29,242 nucleotides of DNA from IMG/VR virus record IMGVR_UViG_3300032240_000662, positions 1 to 29,242 of that record; one strand, given 5' to 3'. Each line of letters begins with the position of its first letter. Position 1 is the first letter of the stretch. The DNA comes from a virus. The translations under genes and the position numbers were made by a program. This document shows positions 12,209 to 20,220 of the stretch, piece after piece. Under the pieces are notes generated by a model. It saw only the letters and a list, made by a program, of their open reading frames with translations. It did no database searches and was not told the DNA's origin.

Positions 12209-12564
12209 TACTTCTTATTTTGTTCGTTATAAGCCTCGATGTAGTCCGCATCAATTGAAGCACCAAAAGAATGAATACCAATCGGATCGCACCAAATTTT
12301 AAACGGTACAAACGATGATAATTCCTGATCCTTCCAAAGAATATCAATTGAATATTTATCAGACAAAACCGCATCCGTAACTACATTAAAATCCTCGTCA
12401 AATATTGGATCGGTTAAAACAATGTGACCAATTTCCACAACTGATTCAATTAATTCGTGATTGTAAATAACCTCAATTTGATCGCCTAATTGATGCGAAA
12501 ATTCAATGCTTGCTTTTAATTCTGCCCACTTAGTAGGTTCAAATTCGTATTTTCTGAATTTCAT
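12208..12564 (-). CDS. Conserved hypothetical structural-region protein (118 aa)
   Basis: No clear family name. The protein is acidic, beta-rich and ends with YSIDILWKDQELSSFVPF and PIGIHSFGASIDADYIEAYNEQNKK. A C-terminal pattern like S-V/I-D-I-L-W followed by G-I-H-x-F recurs, from memory, in a small Bacteroidota-phage protein near the adhesin and lysis genes. It is coupled to the adhesin upstream (stop 12566, ATG 12564) and to the holin-like gene downstream. It might be a virion component or a fibre chaperone; both are guesses. Confidence 0.6.
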   Translation of the reverse strand: MKFRKYEFEPTKWAELKASIEFSHQLGDQIEVIYNHELIESVVEIGHIVLTDPIFDEDFNVVTDAVLSDKYSIDILWKDQELSSFVPFKIWCDPIGIHSFGASIDADYIEAYNEQNKK

Positions 12565-12565
12565 T

Positions 12566-13804
12566 TTATGATTGTGATAATGTTATACATTCTGTATCAG
12601 TTAATGCAGTTTTCCAATATGCTAATTTTTCAAATTTTCCCTCCGCTGATGTACCTCCCCACCATTGTGCAAATGATATTTGATTTAATGCAGTCATAAT
12701 TTGCGGGCTTGTAGTTGTTCCTATTAATGTTCCATTTATCCACATTTTTAAATCACTTGATGAATATCTTACACAAATTGTTAATAAATCAGTTGTAGTA
12801 AAAGTTGTAGCTTCTACTTCACTAATACCACTACTACTAGTAATTCGTATTCTAATTCTTCCAGCAGTAACATTAAAATATAAACCTATTTTACTTGTAT
12901 CCGTACCATTTGATATTTCAAATGCAACAGTTGATCCAGCAGTTGAAGGTTTTATATTTTGATATTTAAATACATATGTACCTTGACTTGCATTTAGTAA
13001 AGCAGAAATACCTGTTTTATTACAAAAATCCGCATTTCTTGTAACACTTGCCGTAGTCGTTGGAATGTATGATGTTGCATAGGTACCGGCTTCTAATTGT
13101 GTACCGTAGGCATAAAGAGCAGTTAATCCACTTGTTCCGGTATATGAAGCAACATTATCTCCTGAAGAAGCATAAACTGCAAATCCTCCAACTTGTGCAC
13201 TCATTGTTCTTGTAATGGTACATCTATACCAACCATTGCCATAATTTGTCATTGTAGCAGTAGCACCAGATTCAACCGTTCCAATTACTCCATTACTTAA
13301 ATTAAAATAAGCGTTTTTAGCTGAAATACCATTGTCATAAATTGCTATTCTTCCCCAATCTCTACCTCCTTTTTTTAAAAAAACAGAAAATGTATAAGGT
13401 ACGGCCGTATATGTAGTTGCACTAAAATTATAAGCTGCGTGATTAGTTGTTGTATCTTCTATTAATGAATCAGCATTACTTGTTCCATCTGGAGATATAG
13501 CAACATTAGATCCAATAGTAACTCCAGTTAAAGTTAATCCAGTAAAATCAGCCGAATTTAATAATAAATTCGTTCTTTGTGGCTCTAACAATAACTTTGG
13601 GCAAGTGCTTGATGTATAATCAAGTCTTGGTTTGTTCGCTAAAACCGTTTCAATTAAACCACTTGAATTAACACGAGTTGCAGTATCTCCAGTTCGTGCA
13701 AAGGTCATATCCCCAGTTCCATCGGAAGGAACAATCGAGTAAAGTTTTGATGCCTTATAACCGTTTGGCGTTACAATGAGTGACGCAGTATCTAATAATG
13801 CCAT
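12566..13804 (-). CDS. Lectin-like (LamG/concanavalin A fold) virion adhesin
   Basis: The 412-aa protein has a stretch I recognise from many phage and marine structural proteins (DTATRVNSSGLIE, 40-52; NKPRLDY; LLLEPQRTNLL, 71-81). A carbohydrate-binding jelly-roll follows (about 90-245, YTFSVFLKKGG, NGWYRCTIT), then a second LamG-like domain (about 265-410) with LKMWINGTLIGTT. These domains bind sugars, so the protein probably decorates the virion and helps it adhere to host capsule, glycan or mucus. It follows the connector block and precedes lysis genes. Ser/Thr content is high. It could be a head fibre or a side tail fibre. Confidence 0.75.
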   Translation of the reverse strand: MALLDTASLIVTPNGYKASKLYSIVPSDGTGDMTFARTGDTATRVNSSGLIETVLANKPRLDYTSSTCPKLLLEPQRTNLLLNSADFTGLTLTGVTIGSNVAISPDGTSNADSLIEDTTTNHAAYNFSATTYTAVPYTFSVFLKKGGRDWGRIAIYDNGISAKNAYFNLSNGVIGTVESGATATMTNYGNGWYRCTITRTMSAQVGGFAVYASSGDNVASYTGTSGLTALYAYGTQLEAGTYATSYIPTTTASVTRNADFCNKTGISALLNASQGTYVFKYQNIKPSTAGSTVAFEISNGTDTSKIGLYFNVTAGRIRIRITSSSGISEVEATTFTTTDLLTICVRYSSSDLKMWINGTLIGTTTSPQIMTALNQISFAQWWGGTSAEGKFEKLAYWKTALTDTECITLSQS

Positions 13805-13808
13805 ATTT

Positions 13809-14051
13809 CTATATTTTAAATGTGTTCAATGTATTAATTAAGCACGTTTGTGCTTCAAATGTACCCGAATCCGTTGAAATTCGAGTTTGAAAATTTGCAG
13901 ACATCGCATAAACCCCACCACTAATATCAGTTTCTCCCGAATACGATGAAAGATGTGATTTACCCCACGAAATTAAATTGTTCGCAGCACCTTGGCCCGA
14001 ACCAATTGCGTTATTTCCAGCACCTTGGCCCCATCCTATATTATTTGGCAT
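13809..14051 (-). CDS. Small Gly/Asn-rich structural protein (80 aa)
   Basis: The N-terminal half has a repeat-like sequence (GWGQGAGNNAIGSGQGAANN, 7-26), a style I recognise from a small gene of many Bacteroidota phages near head-tail genes. The C-terminal part has FQTRISTDSGTFEAQTCL (54-71), which matches a motif in two other structural proteins of this genome. It lies between the connector and the adhesin and ends 5 bp before the adhesin ATG. A linker between virion and fibre is a reasonable guess. Confidence 0.7.
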   Translation of the reverse strand: MPNNIGWGQGAGNNAIGSGQGAANNLISWGKSHLSSYSGETDISGGVYAMSANFQTRISTDSGTFEAQTCLINTLNTFKI

Positions 14052-14163
14052 CTTCTAATTTATTAAGGTAAACCTTTAATTTTTTAATGTTTTCATCCTT
14101 TGGTTTGTAAGTTCCCCTACAAAACCCAACCGTTAAAATCTGATTCTTTTGTTGGATAGACAT
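14041..14163 (-). CDS. Possible small gene between connector and Gly-rich protein (40 aa)
   Basis: A frame from ATG 14163 to TAA 14041 encodes a basic helical peptide (MSIQQKNQILTVGFCRGTYK, then DENIKKLKVYLNKLEDAK). It fills the 65-bp gap between the connector stop and the next start, overlapping the first by 47 nt and the second by 11 nt. The C-terminal half is helix-like and of plausible composition. The N-terminal half is dual-coded with the connector, so the real start may be different. Confidence 0.45.
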   Translation of the reverse strand: MSIQQKNQILTVGFCRGTYKPKDENIKKLKVYLNKLEDAK

Positions 14164-14617
14164 CTGCGTTTGAATTAGTGTTATATTCCGGAAACAAAGA
14201 CTGATTAAAACTCATATAATCAATAAATCGCCTGGAGTAATTTTCGGCAATCGACCTTTCCTTTTCTACTAAAAAATCAATTTCTTCTTTATTGACCGTG
14301 TCACTCGTTTCTGAATTATGTTTATAAACTCCCTTATTAGAAATCGTGTAAGCTGCAAAAGGAAGGTATTCAACCATCGACCAATGGATCAACATTGGTT
14401 TAATGTATACATTCGTCAAAGACAAATAATTACCTGATAAGGTTCCGGCAACTAAATCATCATTTATTTTCTTAAATAACTTAGTTCCTAAATAGCTTTG
14501 AATGTGAATATCTTGGGCTACTTTAACCCATTGCAAAAAGTTATCCGTATCAATATTTCCATTCAATGCAGTAAACTTTACAATTTCGTCACGACTTACA
14601 AATAGTGCTGTTGCCAT
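14117..14617 (-). CDS. Head-tail connector / adaptor protein
   Basis: I choose the ATG at 14617 (MATALFVSRDEIVKFTALNG), directly after the portal stop; an ATG at 14659 would add residues that overlap the portal. The 166-aa protein has the pattern VSRDEIVKFTALNGNIDTDN, QDIHIQSYLGTKLF, and INPMLIHWSMVEYLPF-like helices, ending with a helix and NYSRRFIDYM. I recognise this as a connector type of Bacteroidota phages, comparable in position and helical content to gp6/gp15 adaptors that bind under the portal. It is the natural neighbour of the portal gene. Confidence 0.8.
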   Translation of the reverse strand: MATALFVSRDEIVKFTALNGNIDTDNFLQWVKVAQDIHIQSYLGTKLFKKINDDLVAGTLSGNYLSLTNVYIKPMLIHWSMVEYLPFAAYTISNKGVYKHNSETSDTVNKEEIDFLVEKERSIAENYSRRFIDYMSFNQSLFPEYNTNSNADVYPTKESDFNGWVL

Positions 14618-14618
14618 C

Positions 14619-16379
14619 TTATTGTCCCTTTGGTAAAAATCCTTTATTTGGCATATCAATCGGCTTTGTATAAACCAATTTGTTATTCGTTGGCAAAATC
14701 TCGCCTTGCTTTCGTGCTTGTGCTGGTGTTATTTGCTCGCTTCCTTTTCTTCGTGGATCAGTAAATCTTTTGTATGTTTCCCTTACCCAAAAATGATGGC
14801 AAGCCCCACCGCCTTTATAAAGGAAAATATCATATGTATCTGCACCTCGTGGCCCCCAACCTGGATTTGTACTTGCCTTTTGGCTCATTAATTCAATATC
14901 CTCTTTTCGGTATAATTTATTTAATTGCGTCATTTTAACACAAAAAGGTCGGCTCTTATCAGTAGTTTCTCCTGCATACCGGTAACGGCTCATAAATAAT
15001 TTGCCGTCTTGACTTGAACCGATATTTGGTCGGGCAACTCCAGTAGTCACAAATTCGTAAATCTTTGACATTAACGATTTTTTTGGATTGTTTAATGCTT
15101 CAAGTTCAGCATCCAATTGGGCCTCTGCTTCCATATCATCAACCACTCTTGAATCAATTAATTCCCATTCGTTCAAATCTATATCCTCGCCAAATTCTTC
15201 AAGTTCAATCTCATCTAAATGGGCCGACAATTTAACCCCCGTTTCTTCTTCCATTGTGGCCTTATCAACAATCGGATTTAAATCAACAAACTCCAAAGGT
15301 TGCAAGGTCTTAAAGTATAGATTTAGACTAACTCCATTGAAGGATAAAACCTTTTCGATTCCATCGATGAACGTATCTTGAAAATAACGAATTACCATAT
15401 TATCAAATAAGGTAATTGCATTTTTTAACTCGTCTGCATTAGAACTAAATCCATTTGCGGAAGGTATTCCAAACTGCAAACCACTTACAACCCCGTGACC
15501 TAACAAAATCTTACCTTGGGCCTCTTGACTAAGGTATTCGTAATGCTTTGGAGCATCGTTCAATGGAATAGAATCTACCGTAGTCTTTTTGGTTTCATCA
15601 TTATTAAATGATACCACAACTTTTTTACCCTTCGATCCGGTCAAAGTTGCCGATACCTGGCGACTAATTAATTCCCTTTTTTCTTCGTCAGGTATTCCGT
15701 TATTAAAGTTAACAACACTTGTCGGACTGAATCCGTTTTGTACATCGTTAATCAAATAATCCGCAATTTCTTCCTCTAATTTTGCATAAGGAATGGCACC
15801 TATGTAATCAACATTACTATAGTACTTCTGGCCAACCGTATAATTTCCAATATAAAGGATTTCCAAAGTTTTATCGCCATAACCAAAAGCCGGAATCCGC
15901 TTCGGTACAAATTTTTTAACATCTTCCCAATTATCAGAATAATAATACGCTTCAATTTCTCCTTTTGCATTGCACTTCTCGGCCCTTAATAATTGAACTG
16001 GGATATGCTCAACCCGAATGATGGCATCCTTTGACTTGTTGTAAATTAATTGATATGCATATTGGCCCAACATTTTAAGGTCTGCCACTCCTTTTTTAAC
16101 AATATCCTTTCGAAATAGCATCATCATTTGAGCATATTCGTTCGGCTTCTTGCTTGAATCCGTAGCATCTAAACCACGACCATATATCAATTTAATAACG
16201 TTGTTAATAACGGCATTATTTGTCGTTGATCCGTTGTATCGATCAATCAAAAACTGAAAAAAATTGTTATCTTCTCCAAAACCTACCCACGCTTCACGAT
16301 TGTTTTCAATCATCTTAGGTGCTGAATAAGCCTCTAATTGAACAAAATGTAAACCGCTATTTTCTTTTTTCCTATTCAT
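14619..16379 (-). CDS. Portal protein with C-terminal Cys/His domain
   Basis: The 586-aa protein has a portal body (about 1-430). It includes the N-terminal wing with NNAVINNVIKLIYGRGL (54-70), a stem/clip region, LNDAPKHYEYLSQEAQGK (273-290) and ILLGHGVVSGLQFGI (291-305). The portal forms the dodecameric ring through which DNA enters and leaves the head. After residue 450 a separate module begins: FMSRYRYAG, DKSRPFCVKM (C480), NPGWGPRGADTYDIFLYKGG, ACHHFW (C527, H528, H529), and an ending DMPNKGFLP. This resembles Mu gpF/SPP1 gp7-like or XkdF-associated head morphogenesis modules, so the gene looks like a portal-morphogenesis fusion. The start overlaps the previous gene by 8 nt. Confidence 0.88.
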   Translation of the reverse strand: MNRKKENSGLHFVQLEAYSAPKMIENNREAWVGFGEDNNFFQFLIDRYNGSTTNNAVINNVIKLIYGRGLDATDSSKKPNEYAQMMMLFRKDIVKKGVADLKMLGQYAYQLIYNKSKDAIIRVEHIPVQLLRAEKCNAKGEIEAYYYSDNWEDVKKFVPKRIPAFGYGDKTLEILYIGNYTVGQKYYSNVDYIGAIPYAKLEEEIADYLINDVQNGFSPTSVVNFNNGIPDEEKRELISRQVSATLTGSKGKKVVVSFNNDETKKTTVDSIPLNDAPKHYEYLSQEAQGKILLGHGVVSGLQFGIPSANGFSSNADELKNAITLFDNMVIRYFQDTFIDGIEKVLSFNGVSLNLYFKTLQPLEFVDLNPIVDKATMEEETGVKLSAHLDEIELEEFGEDIDLNEWELIDSRVVDDMEAEAQLDAELEALNNPKKSLMSKIYEFVTTGVARPNIGSSQDGKLFMSRYRYAGETTDKSRPFCVKMTQLNKLYRKEDIELMSQKASTNPGWGPRGADTYDIFLYKGGGACHHFWVRETYKRFTDPRRKGSEQITPAQARKQGEILPTNNKLVYTKPIDMPNKGFLPKGQ

Positions 16380-16830
16380 AGAAAATTATGTTTGACGAAT
16401 TTTGTACATATTCGTTTTTATTTACGCTATAATCATCAATAACTTGATTTGTGACAAATACCTTGTCCAAGTGTATCAAAGTTGTTGTATGGGCAAAGGA
16501 TGAATAAAACGTGTACAAACACGATTCCCCTTCATACGTTCCACCATCCGCCACAACTCTTGACGCAAAATTATCAATATTTGTCTTGTCAGAATTTTCG
16601 TTGATCGTCAACGTATAAAAATGGCCTTCCTTTAAATCAAGAATTTTAGAAAATTTGCTATAAAACGATTCCGTCGTGCAATCAATATAATACTGAATTT
16701 GAACGCCAGTTGTTTCGTTTTTCAATATTAACTCATTCGGCCTTCCACTCCGTGTCGGAATGAACTTAATTTGTTGGGCCGTTGCAATTTGCTTCAATAG
16801 AATCATATTGTATAAACCGAAAAAACTCAT
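16372..16830 (-). CDS. Minor structural protein (152 aa)
   Basis: A beta-rich protein with DCTTESFYSKFSKILDLKEG (51-70) and YTLTINENSD. Near the C-terminus it has FASRVVADGGTYEGESCL (88-105), a motif also found in the 372-aa tail protein and the 80-aa Gly-rich protein. Such small beta-sandwich proteins between the tail tube and portal genes of Bacteroidota phages are usually virion parts, but I cannot name the role. The start could be ATG 16830 or ATG 16806; I keep 16830 because it has the A-rich context AAAACAAAATG and follows the terminator at 16844-16873. Confidence 0.6.
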   Translation of the reverse strand: MSFFGLYNMILLKQIATAQQIKFIPTRSGRPNELILKNETTGVQIQYYIDCTTESFYSKFSKILDLKEGHFYTLTINENSDKTNIDNFASRVVADGGTYEGESCLYTFYSSFAHTTTLIHLDKVFVTNQVIDDYSVNKNEYVQNSSNIIFYE

Positions 16831-16843
16831 TTTGTTTTAAAAT

Positions 16844-16873
16844 GGAAAGACCGGGAACTCTGCCCGGCCTTCC
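16844..16873 (-). terminator. GC-rich terminator hairpin after the major tail gene
   Basis: On the minus strand GGAAGGCCGGG and CCCGGTCTTTCC can pair (one mismatch, one extra base) around CAGAGTT, a strong GC-rich stem in otherwise AT-rich DNA. It is followed by only four T (ATTTTAAAAC), so termination may be partial. It lies between the major tail gene stop (16896) and the next start (16830). Confidence 0.65.
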
Positions 16874-16895
16874 AACTTCTTAAAATTAAAACTAA

Positions 16896-17423
16896 TTAGG
16901 TTCCAACTGTAATCGTAACACCCGCAGATGTCAATGATGTTGTAATAATGTTTGCAGGTACCGGCTCCTCGCCCACTAATGTAATCGTAAAACCTGATAA
17001 ATCGCCCATCGCAGCACCCGTAACAATTGAACCGCCCGTTACTTCCATTCCGTTTTTTAATCCAGCATAAAAGAAATTTCCGTTATTATCTTCAATGATA
17101 ACCTGAGGCCGTGTGTAGGCTAATAACTTGATTTGTTTCAAGTCTTTTTTGGTAATCCCCTTAAGAGATAAATTAAGCGTTTGCGTAAAAAAAGTAGTTC
17201 CATTTGCACGAGATGAATTGATTGTTTGCTCAAAAGAACTCGAACCCTTCAAATCGTATTTGTAACCGATAGGAGTACCTGCAATTGCAGTTATCGCATC
17301 CGTATCAGTTGCATCGTAGGTAACGGTTGTTGCGTCACCTTCGTTCATTATGTAAACTGCTCTCAATCCACCGACGCTGGTTTTGCAAGGCTCTAACCGT
17401 CCTAAACTAATATCGCAAGGCAT
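16896..17423 (-). CDS. Major tail (tube) protein
   Basis: The 175-aa protein starts MPCDISLGRLEPCKTSVGGL, a start I recognise from Bacteroidota siphophage major tail proteins. It continues with alternating beta strands, including LKGSSSFEQTINSSR and TTFFTQTLNLSLKG (75-89), ending in a Gly/Thr-rich strand region (GDLSGFTITLVGEE). Tube proteins form hexameric rings stacked around the tape measure. It is flanked by two terminators (17450-17475 before it, 16844-16873 after it), as is common for very abundant structural messages. Position after the capsid gene fits tube or decoration; tube is favoured by size and fold style. Confidence 0.78.
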   Translation of the reverse strand: MPCDISLGRLEPCKTSVGGLRAVYIMNEGDATTVTYDATDTDAITAIAGTPIGYKYDLKGSSSFEQTINSSRANGTTFFTQTLNLSLKGITKKDLKQIKLLAYTRPQVIIEDNNGNFFYAGLKNGMEVTGGSIVTGAAMGDLSGFTITLVGEEPVPANIITTSLTSAGVTITVGT

Positions 17424-17449
17424 ATTGAATGTATTTAAATGTGAAAAAT

Positions 17450-17475
17450 AAGCACCCCGAATTAACGAGGTGCTT
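17450..17475 (-). terminator. Terminator between capsid and major tail genes
   Basis: AAGCACCTCG pairs with CGGGGTGCTT (10 bp, one G-U) around TTAATT, followed by ATTTTTC on the minus strand. It lies in the 60-bp gap after the capsid stop (17484) and before the major tail ATG (17423). It probably adjusts the ratio of capsid to downstream messages. Confidence 0.82.
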
Positions 17476-17483
17476 TAAACTAA

Positions 17484-18437
17484 TTAGTTAGCGGAGTTTG
17501 TAATTCCGTAAGTAACAATATCAGCTGCAAATCCGTACTGAACTCCAGCAGTCATACGCATTACGATACGCACGTTTTGCGAACCGTCCATAGGGGACAT
17601 ATCAATTACTTGAACTTCAGCCAAATCAGACAATAAATCAGTACCAAAGTAAAGGTTTGATTTTTGTGTCGCAATTGCCTTAGTAGATGCAAGACCATCA
17701 GCAACAAAAATTTTGATTCCGTCAAATGTTAATGATCCGTTATTGTACCATTGAGTTCCCATTGAATTAGTACCGGAAGCACCTAAGCCCGAAGATCCAA
17801 AACCACCTAGTGCACGAACGTATGAACGTGCAATTGACTGAGAAACGTAGATGTAAAGATCATCTTTAGTGTACAATGAAGCTGGAATAGCATCAGCAAT
17901 TTTACCAAGTTCAGTAATTACGTTTGAAGCCGTTACAGTAGTTCCCGCAACTTCTTGTGCAGAAGGTAAATTGGCATCCGTCGTTAATAATGTAGTTAAA
18001 CCATTAAATTCTCCAGCGTTAGCCGTAACACCTTCCCAAATGTTAGTTTCATTTTTTGCAGCAACTTTTGCAGCAACGTGAGCAACTAAGAACTCTTGAA
18101 ATGATTTAGGCAATACTTTAAATGCTGAAAATCCTTGCTCCATGCCAAGCCAATCCGATACAAAATCTTTTTTGCACAACTGGAGGTTCACTTGGAACTC
18201 CTCCGGTTGTAAGATTTTTTCAGTTAATGTGATTGTCGATGTAGCATCAAAATCGCAGGTCGCATCTTTCAAAATTGCATCAGTAGCAACACGCTTGATA
18301 ACTTGCTTGTAATTTACATTAGGTTTTACTTCAATACCACCGCGATCAATGGTAGGTGATGAAAGTAATGATGCCGCAATAATCTTATTTGCGTATTGAC
18401 CGGCATAGGTGGTGGTAATGCTAGTTGTAGTAGCCAT
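17484..18437 (-). CDS. Major capsid protein
   Basis: The 317-aa protein fits an HK97-fold capsid without a long delta domain. The N-terminus is Thr/Ala-rich (TTYAGQYANKIIAASLL), followed by IDRGGIEVKPNVNYKQVIKR. The middle has FQVNLQLCKKDFVSDWLGME, then a P-domain-like helix FQEFLVAHVAAKVAAKNETN. The C-terminal end has MDGSQNVRIVMRMTAGVQYGF (about 290-310), a typical capsid-type closing strand. It lies after the putative scaffold gene and the XkdF-type protease further upstream, the standard prohead maturation set. A terminator follows it. Confidence 0.87.
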   Translation of the reverse strand: MATTTSITTTYAGQYANKIIAASLLSSPTIDRGGIEVKPNVNYKQVIKRVATDAILKDATCDFDATSTITLTEKILQPEEFQVNLQLCKKDFVSDWLGMEQGFSAFKVLPKSFQEFLVAHVAAKVAAKNETNIWEGVTANAGEFNGLTTLLTTDANLPSAQEVAGTTVTASNVITELGKIADAIPASLYTKDDLYIYVSQSIARSYVRALGGFGSSGLGASGTNSMGTQWYNNGSLTFDGIKIFVADGLASTKAIATQKSNLYFGTDLLSDLAEVQVIDMSPMDGSQNVRIVMRMTAGVQYGFAADIVTYGITNSAN

Positions 18438-18460
18438 TTCTTAATTTTTAATTTAAATTG

Positions 18461-19054
18461 TTATGAAAATATTTTTGAAAACACATTATCAAGAATTGTT
18501 TCCGGATGATTTTGTCCGTACGCAAATCCTTGTACTTTTACTTCTGCTTCAGGATTTTGAACAATTGGTTCGGCTCCTTCTTCTTGACTATTTAATTTTA
18601 CTTCTAATGCTAATTTTTCGGCTTTTAAGGATTCATTTTCCGATTTAACTTCGTTGATTTGTGCCGATAATTCCGTGCGTAACTTCTTGATTTCTGCAAA
18701 AAATGTTTCTTTACTTACCGATTCAACCACTCTTTTTGGTTGTGGTGCTTGTGAATCTGCTTCGACATTAATTTCTACCGGTGCCTCTGGCATAAGTGTT
18801 TCCTCAGGCATTGCATCTTTAACCTCTGCAATTATTCCTTCAACTTTTACGGATAAAATCTTTCCATCCTCCAAAGTGTATTCGCCTACTGGTAACGGTA
18901 CAATTCCATCAGCCGTAACGATTCCGATTGAGTAATCAGGCTCAAATGCTTCCGCTTCAACGATGGTAACTCCATCCTCTAACTTCATTTGTGCCAAATT
19001 AACCTGGAAACCCAATGCGGCCTTAATCAAGTTTTTTTTGCTTTTGTATTCCAT
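18461..19054 (-). CDS. Putative scaffolding protein
   Basis: The 197-aa protein is acidic and Glu-rich. The N-terminal region (about 1-85) has beta character (LEDGVTIVEAEAFEPDYSIG), the Pro/Glu linker follows (85-115), and residues 115-155 form a clear coiled coil (KKLRTELSAQINEVKSENES). The C-terminus ends in a short amphipathic helix (DNVFSKIFS). Scaffold proteins usually sit directly upstream of the capsid gene, are helical and acidic, and end in a capsid-binding helix; all three hold here. No sequence family is claimed. Confidence 0.72.
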   Translation of the reverse strand: MEYKSKKNLIKAALGFQVNLAQMKLEDGVTIVEAEAFEPDYSIGIVTADGIVPLPVGEYTLEDGKILSVKVEGIIAEVKDAMPEETLMPEAPVEINVEADSQAPQPKRVVESVSKETFFAEIKKLRTELSAQINEVKSENESLKAEKLALEVKLNSQEEGAEPIVQNPEAEVKVQGFAYGQNHPETILDNVFSKIFS

Positions 19055-19065
19055 ATGATTATTAT

Positions 19066-19413
19066 TTATGCTTTTGCAGCATCATTTAAAATTTTTTCTA
19101 ATTTATTGTACCTTTTCCCTTGCAAATCCAAATTCACTTTGAATTTTCCAATGTCAGAAATCATTGCATTATCGCCCAAAACTTTGGCAGCATCTTCAAT
19201 TGGTTTCAATCTGTTAATAATTGAACCAATTACAACTTGTCCAGTAATGTATTTATTACGCATTTCTGTTAATTGGGCAGAATCTCCATTTAATTGTTTT
19301 TGTTTCCATTCTGCTTTTAAATCATCTAAAATGGCAAATTCATATCTCTGCGATTTTAATTCGACCTTGTCAGGTGTAAATAATTTTTCAAATACTAATC
19401 TTTCTGTTTGCAT
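19066..19413 (-). CDS. Hypothetical helical protein in the head assembly block (115 aa)
   Basis: Helical and charged (ILDDLKAEWKQKQLNGDSAQ; later KPIEDAAKVLGDNAM and KFKVNLDLQGKRYNKLEKIL), without hydrophobic membrane stretches. I do not recognise it as a named family. Its place between a Cys-rich small protein and the scaffold suggests a role in prohead assembly, perhaps a second scaffold component. The start is ATG 19413. An open frame on the opposite strand (18989-19441) is its shadow. Confidence 0.6.
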   Translation of the reverse strand: MQTERLVFEKLFTPDKVELKSQRYEFAILDDLKAEWKQKQLNGDSAQLTEMRNKYITGQVVIGSIINRLKPIEDAAKVLGDNAMISDIGKFKVNLDLQGKRYNKLEKILNDAAKA

Positions 19414-19420
19414 ATTTATT

Positions 19421-19609
19421 TTAATTACTTGTTGTTACTAATATTCTCGGTACATTCGTGTTGTTTACATTTGAAACAACTTGATCAACTAAGGCCCCAA
19501 CACCTTGCGAGATAATCTCGCCATCGCAACAATCAGGGGAATACGTTTCGTCTTTGCATAAGCATCCACGTTTTCCGCCCTTTGGACTTGTGTAACTATT
19601 TTTCGCCAT
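19421..19609 (-). CDS. Small Cys-rich protein (62 aa)
   Basis: The protein has four cysteines in a C-x-C...CC arrangement (GCLCKDETYSPDCCDG, 15-30), a probable small metal site, followed by SQGVGALVDQ and a Thr/Asn-rich end. This CxC/CCDG pattern is one I have often seen in small genes near the capsid genes of Bacteroidota phages, without a known function. The ATG overlaps the protease stop by 14 nt. Confidence 0.65.
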   Translation of the reverse strand: MAKNSYTSPKGGKRGCLCKDETYSPDCCDGEIISQGVGALVDQVVSNVNNTNVPRILVTTSN

Positions 19610-20186
19610 CTTCTAAAATATTTAAAATGTGTTCAACTAAATCTTCATCATTAATCTGTGGCAATAATTCCAAACTCAATTTGTCAGCAAAATATCCTTC
19701 AATTGAAAAACCTTTTACCTCTCCGCTTTTTGCCTTTTGCCACATTTCTTCATTATCGGCTTTCATTGATACCATCCAAGTTCCCTTAGGTAAATCAAAC
19801 CCATAGGCTTTTGACTTATCCATTTCAGGATTAGTGATGATCCACGATTCAACTAAGGACATACCATCCACCTTTGTTTTGTGGTGCAATGTTGCGTTTG
19901 ATTGATTGCCTGCTTTTAAATACATTTGGCTTGCTTGCTCTACCGTAGCCTCAGAAAAATAGACTTGGTATTTCAAATCGCCTTCCTTTCTGAAAATCAT
20001 TTTATTTGGAATTAATGCCGGGCCCATTAATATGTGCTTCTCGCCATCAACTTCCGCCAAATTCATTTCGTACTCCTTAGCCAATGTGATAAAATTGGAT
20101 TCAATCGCTGGTTTTTCAACCAACGAAATCGCCTCAATTCCATCCATATCATTTTCGATAATTAACTCGATTATTTTCATACTCAT
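19596..20186 (-). CDS. XkdF-type prohead maturation protease
   Basis: The 196-aa protein matches the XkdF-like phage protease group (Peptidase_S78_2 style). It has an N-terminal IIENDMDGIEAISLVEKPAI (10-29), GPALIPNKMIFRKEGD (55-70), HHKTKVDGMSLVESWII (101-117) and, at the end, FDLPKGTWMVSMKA (130-143) with GEVKGFSIEGYF (155-166). The His in LHHKT and Ser in V(E/K)S / KGFS are the usual catalytic positions in this group. The enzyme trims scaffold and capsid during head maturation. It lies directly after the tape measure and before the head genes, which is unusual. The starting ATG at 20186 has the alternative MKII two codons later. Confidence 0.82.
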   Translation of the reverse strand: MSMKIIELIIENDMDGIEAISLVEKPAIESNFITLAKEYEMNLAEVDGEKHILMGPALIPNKMIFRKEGDLKYQVYFSEATVEQASQMYLKAGNQSNATLHHKTKVDGMSLVESWIITNPEMDKSKAYGFDLPKGTWMVSMKADNEEMWQKAKSGEVKGFSIEGYFADKLSLELLPQINDEDLVEHILNILEDGEK

Positions 20187-20220
20187 TAAACCTTTAAATT
20201 TTGTTTTGTTGTATTTTCGA

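Noticed and set aside
18989-19441. 150-codon open frame on the plus strand
   Set aside because: It is the reverse shadow of the 115-aa gene at 19066-19413; the product is Cys/Phe/Ile-rich noise and no other plus-strand gene is supported.
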